Source: Desulfurococcales archaeon ex4484_204 (GTDB lineage: Archaea > Thermoproteota > Thermoprotei_A > Sulfolobales > NBVN01). Taken from it: a stretch of DNA of 5,198 nucleotides. The DNA is taken from contig NJEF01000080.1 of assembly GCA_002255065.1 (NCBI GenBank), forward strand, positions 1 through 5,198, in the 5' to 3' direction. Positions 4,801-5,198 of this stretch are shown here, piece by piece (position 1 is the first letter of the stretch; every line of letters starts with the position of its first letter). The position numbers were made by a program, and so were the translations under genes. The notes beneath the pieces are model-generated. The model searched no databases and was not told where the DNA came from. It was given only the letters and a program-made list of their open reading frames with translations.

Positions 4801-5198
4801 GCTTTCCTCAGGCTTTACCTTAAAATTAACCCCAGATCACTTACTGATCGATGGAGAAACTTTAAAGTGGAGGAGAGCCGAAGACTTTAGACCCGGCGAT
4901 AAGGTGCTTTCCCTATTAAAGATACCGGGCCATCGCAGGAGTGTTTACATACTGGATCTAGCCCGCAATGACTGGCTAGTTGCGCTAAGTGGGGGGGAAG
5001 CCGCCGAGCTTGCGGGGATTCTCCAAGGCAATGGAGAATGTTTAGGCAGGGCCGACGTAATTAGGGAGGGCTTAGTAAGTGTTGGTAAACTTAAGGAGGT
5101 CTTAAGGTGTTTAGGTATGTACCGCTCCTGGAGGAAGAAGCCACTGACTATCTACGTTAATGGTAAGCTGGTAGAGCTGGAGAGGCCCGTGATCACAC
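1886..5198 (+). CDS. mcm: replicative DNA helicase MCM, interrupted by two inteins (3' end beyond right edge)
   Basis: Homohexameric AAA+ helicase that unwinds DNA at the fork. Seen: an open frame of 1104 codons with no stop. Extein 1 (residues 1-377) contains the N-terminal DNA-binding/oligomerisation domain. It has LVAIEGIIVRATPPRQK near 134-150, a zinc subdomain with H157, H165, C187 and C190, QERPEEVPAGQIPRSIE after it, and P-loop GDPGTAK at 371-377. Intein 1 follows (3017-4405). Extein 2 (4406-4570, 55 residues) continues SQILQYVSKIAPRG through the helix-2 insert (TAAVIRDKQSGEYFLEAG) to ADGGVV, just before Walker B. Intein 2 starts at 4571. Spliced MCMs are near 690 residues; the visible exteins give 432, ending before Walker B, sensor 1 and the Arg finger. 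ATG 1886 lies 2 bases after the gins23 stop, with GGGTG about 8 bases upstream. Walker A sequence and context make the identity secure. Confidence 0.96.
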   Translation, partial: MANSNSVEIPRPAAIRDDFINSLQLMFRDFLRMFKDEHGRFKYIDRIKEMAIKEQRSLLIDYEDLLKYNPKIADAIENNPDTALAALSESIRDIALQVYPEYAEKVYRFYPRFNGWLRTIPIRNLRSSHINKLVAIEGIIVRATPPRQKLFKAVYLHTLPNGEQHEFEWPPNPGEEIGDELERPTYCPVCVASAIDEGVEEGGRGRPGRGTFKLLIDKSRYRDWQLIVVQERPEEVPAGQIPRSIEVVLTDDIVDIARPGDRVSVVGIVRLSKNARRQVRPIFSTYIEANNIIVAQRLLEEVRLSPEDEERVMSLNRDPLIRRKIIASIAPTIYGMWDIKEAVALLLFGGIPKIAPDGTKIRGDIHVLLVGDPGTAKSLTYSEMVLLIDDNNHIILRPIGEVIDEYLGKYSDAVERVGEAEVLNLKELGIRLYTISISLKSGCAELKPVKAFIRHRAPSRVVIVRTKKGREVRVTKDHSIIGFNGERIASLKPREAAALGALLPALKKLPFRRSITFVAVFRTKKVRLDHYVGYLIGYLIGRSSIKRVGGSTWLETITDDKSVVKLLLKAIKDRIRGKASLIKVNNNGTPLYKVIVKDREFVKWFISECTFPSSKQLRGNLTKIPQIAYNAPETFIKGLVLGLMDCRGKVIEKDGLAKLRIQPLNSYLTYGLALLLTIPGLPYSIGRNGIKAYSLDIIGSEVLEELRGLRSRMLRSLGWRTALPKRISLVLLEGTRGSIATAIHYGILNSKGVGGIAPVKHHEGGLHALSYSRSSGGKALAGSYKGGHSEGSCVTWDQLSEVVEVSINEVEPYNHEYVYDLSVEGNENFTGGLGLLFLHNSQILQYVSKIAPRGIYTTGKGSSAAGLTAAVIRDKQSGEYFLEAGAMVLADGGVVCLHPDTRVLVNNELVSLKELFNGGADTLKLATSKGVPMLIRDGSYEVVSLDSSLKSVIAKASAVREKLWEGYLVELELSSGFTLKLTPDHLLIDGETLKWRRAEDFRPGDKVLSLLKIPGHRRSVYILDLARNDWLVALSGGEAAELAGILQGNGECLGRADVIREGLVSVGKLKEVLRCLGMYRSWRKKPLTIYVNGKLVELERPVIT
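3017..4405 (+). mobile_element. intein 1 in MCM Walker A, 463 residues, with degenerate LAGLIDADG endonuclease
   Basis: A protein-splicing element lies between GDPGTAK and SQILQY; removing it restores the P-loop GDPGTAKSQILQY exactly. Seen, in intein numbering: Ser1 (SLTYSEMVLL); block B with T98-K-D-H101; a dodecapeptide-like motif LIGYLIGRS at 158-166; a second one, VLGLMDCRG, at 263-271; a Gly/His/Ser-rich linker near 375-415; block F VYDLSVEGNENFTGG; and block G LLFLHN with H462 and N463, then Ser as residue +1. The splicing residues (Ser1, block B His, penultimate His, terminal Asn, Ser+1) are all present, so class 1 splicing should work. Both endonuclease motifs carry Arg (165 and 270) where the metal-binding Asp/Glu belongs, so DNA cutting is probably lost. 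The frame is intact and codon use matches the host gene, consistent with long residence. Confidence 0.95.
3482..3505 (+). repeat. exact 12-bp tandem duplication inside intein 1 motif 1
   Basis: GGGTACCTCATA occurs twice in direct succession (3482-3493, 3494-3505), encoding GYLI-GYLI at intein residues 156-163. It adds four in-frame codons within or just ahead of the first dodecapeptide helix of the endonuclease. The copies are identical at every synonymous position, which points to a recent slippage event rather than ancient convergence. Confidence 0.85.
4571..5198 (+). mobile_element. intein 2 in MCM Walker B, N-terminal part (end beyond right edge)
   Basis: The MCM sequence ADGGVV should continue as CIDEFDKM (Walker B), but after VV the frame reads CLHPDTRVLV, a standard intein block A starting with Cys1. 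Block B follows: LKLTPDHLLI with T87 and H90, then EDFRPGDKVLSL. After a spacer comes AELAGILQGNG (residues 145-155), which aligns with the first LAGLIDADG-type motif but has Asn154 at the catalytic acidic position. About 209 residues are visible. The second endonuclease motif, blocks F and G, the terminal Asn and the restored CIDEFDKM lie past the right edge. Cys at position 1 contrasts with Ser1 in intein 1, so the two elements are not recent copies of each other. The G7 run at 4991-4997 is the likeliest place for a sequencing error, but the frame stays plausible on both sides. Confidence 0.93.

Noticed and set aside
4991..4997. G7 homopolymer in intein 2 as a possible frameshift.
   Set aside because: The frame reads sensible intein sequence on both sides, including the LAGILQGNG motif immediately after.

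Overview
The window looks like chromosomal DNA from a thermophilic crenarchaeon (Thermoproteota), most likely the Thermoproteales side (Caldivirga/Vulcanisaeta-like). The clues are a gins23-mcm gene pair, a tRNA-Lys with a non-canonical bulge-helix-bulge intron, archaeal TATA elements just ahead of genes with very short leaders, many GTG starts, and heavy use of AGG, ATA, TTA and CTA codons. The taxonomic placement is inference.

Left part (1-1115), everything on the minus strand. Reading right to left: a 116-residue protein of unknown function (718-1068), a weak candidate C/D box sRNA (644-698), an intron-containing tRNA-Lys(CTT) with encoded CCA (503-596), and the N-terminal 143 codons of a 2-oxoacid:ferredoxin oxidoreductase gamma subunit (1-429), which runs off the left edge. 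Intergenic gaps are short and most contain a TATA-like element.

Divergent spacer (1069-1229). It holds minus-strand and plus-strand promoter elements, a near-palindromic TATA box that could work in both directions, and a second, better C/D box sRNA candidate on the minus strand (1116-1174).

Right part (1230-5198), plus strand. A two-gene replication operon: gins23 (GINS subunit), then, 2 bases after its stop codon, mcm (replicative helicase). The mcm frame stays open from 1886 to the right edge because two inteins interrupt it. Intein 1 (463 residues, 3017-4405) splits the Walker A P-loop between Lys and Ser. Intein 2 (from 4571, incomplete) splits the Walker B motif. Only 55 extein residues separate them. 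GINS and MCM are two parts of the archaeal replicative helicase (CMG-like) complex, so both ATP-site motifs of the MCM motor can only be restored by two splicing reactions.

The most noteworthy observations are these: all three visible LAGLIDADG-type motifs in the two inteins lack the catalytic acidic residue (Arg, Arg, Asn), suggesting that intein 1's homing endonuclease is dead and intein 2's may be; one of these motifs carries an exact 12-bp tandem duplication; and the short spacers around the minus-strand hypothetical gene contain candidate guide RNAs.
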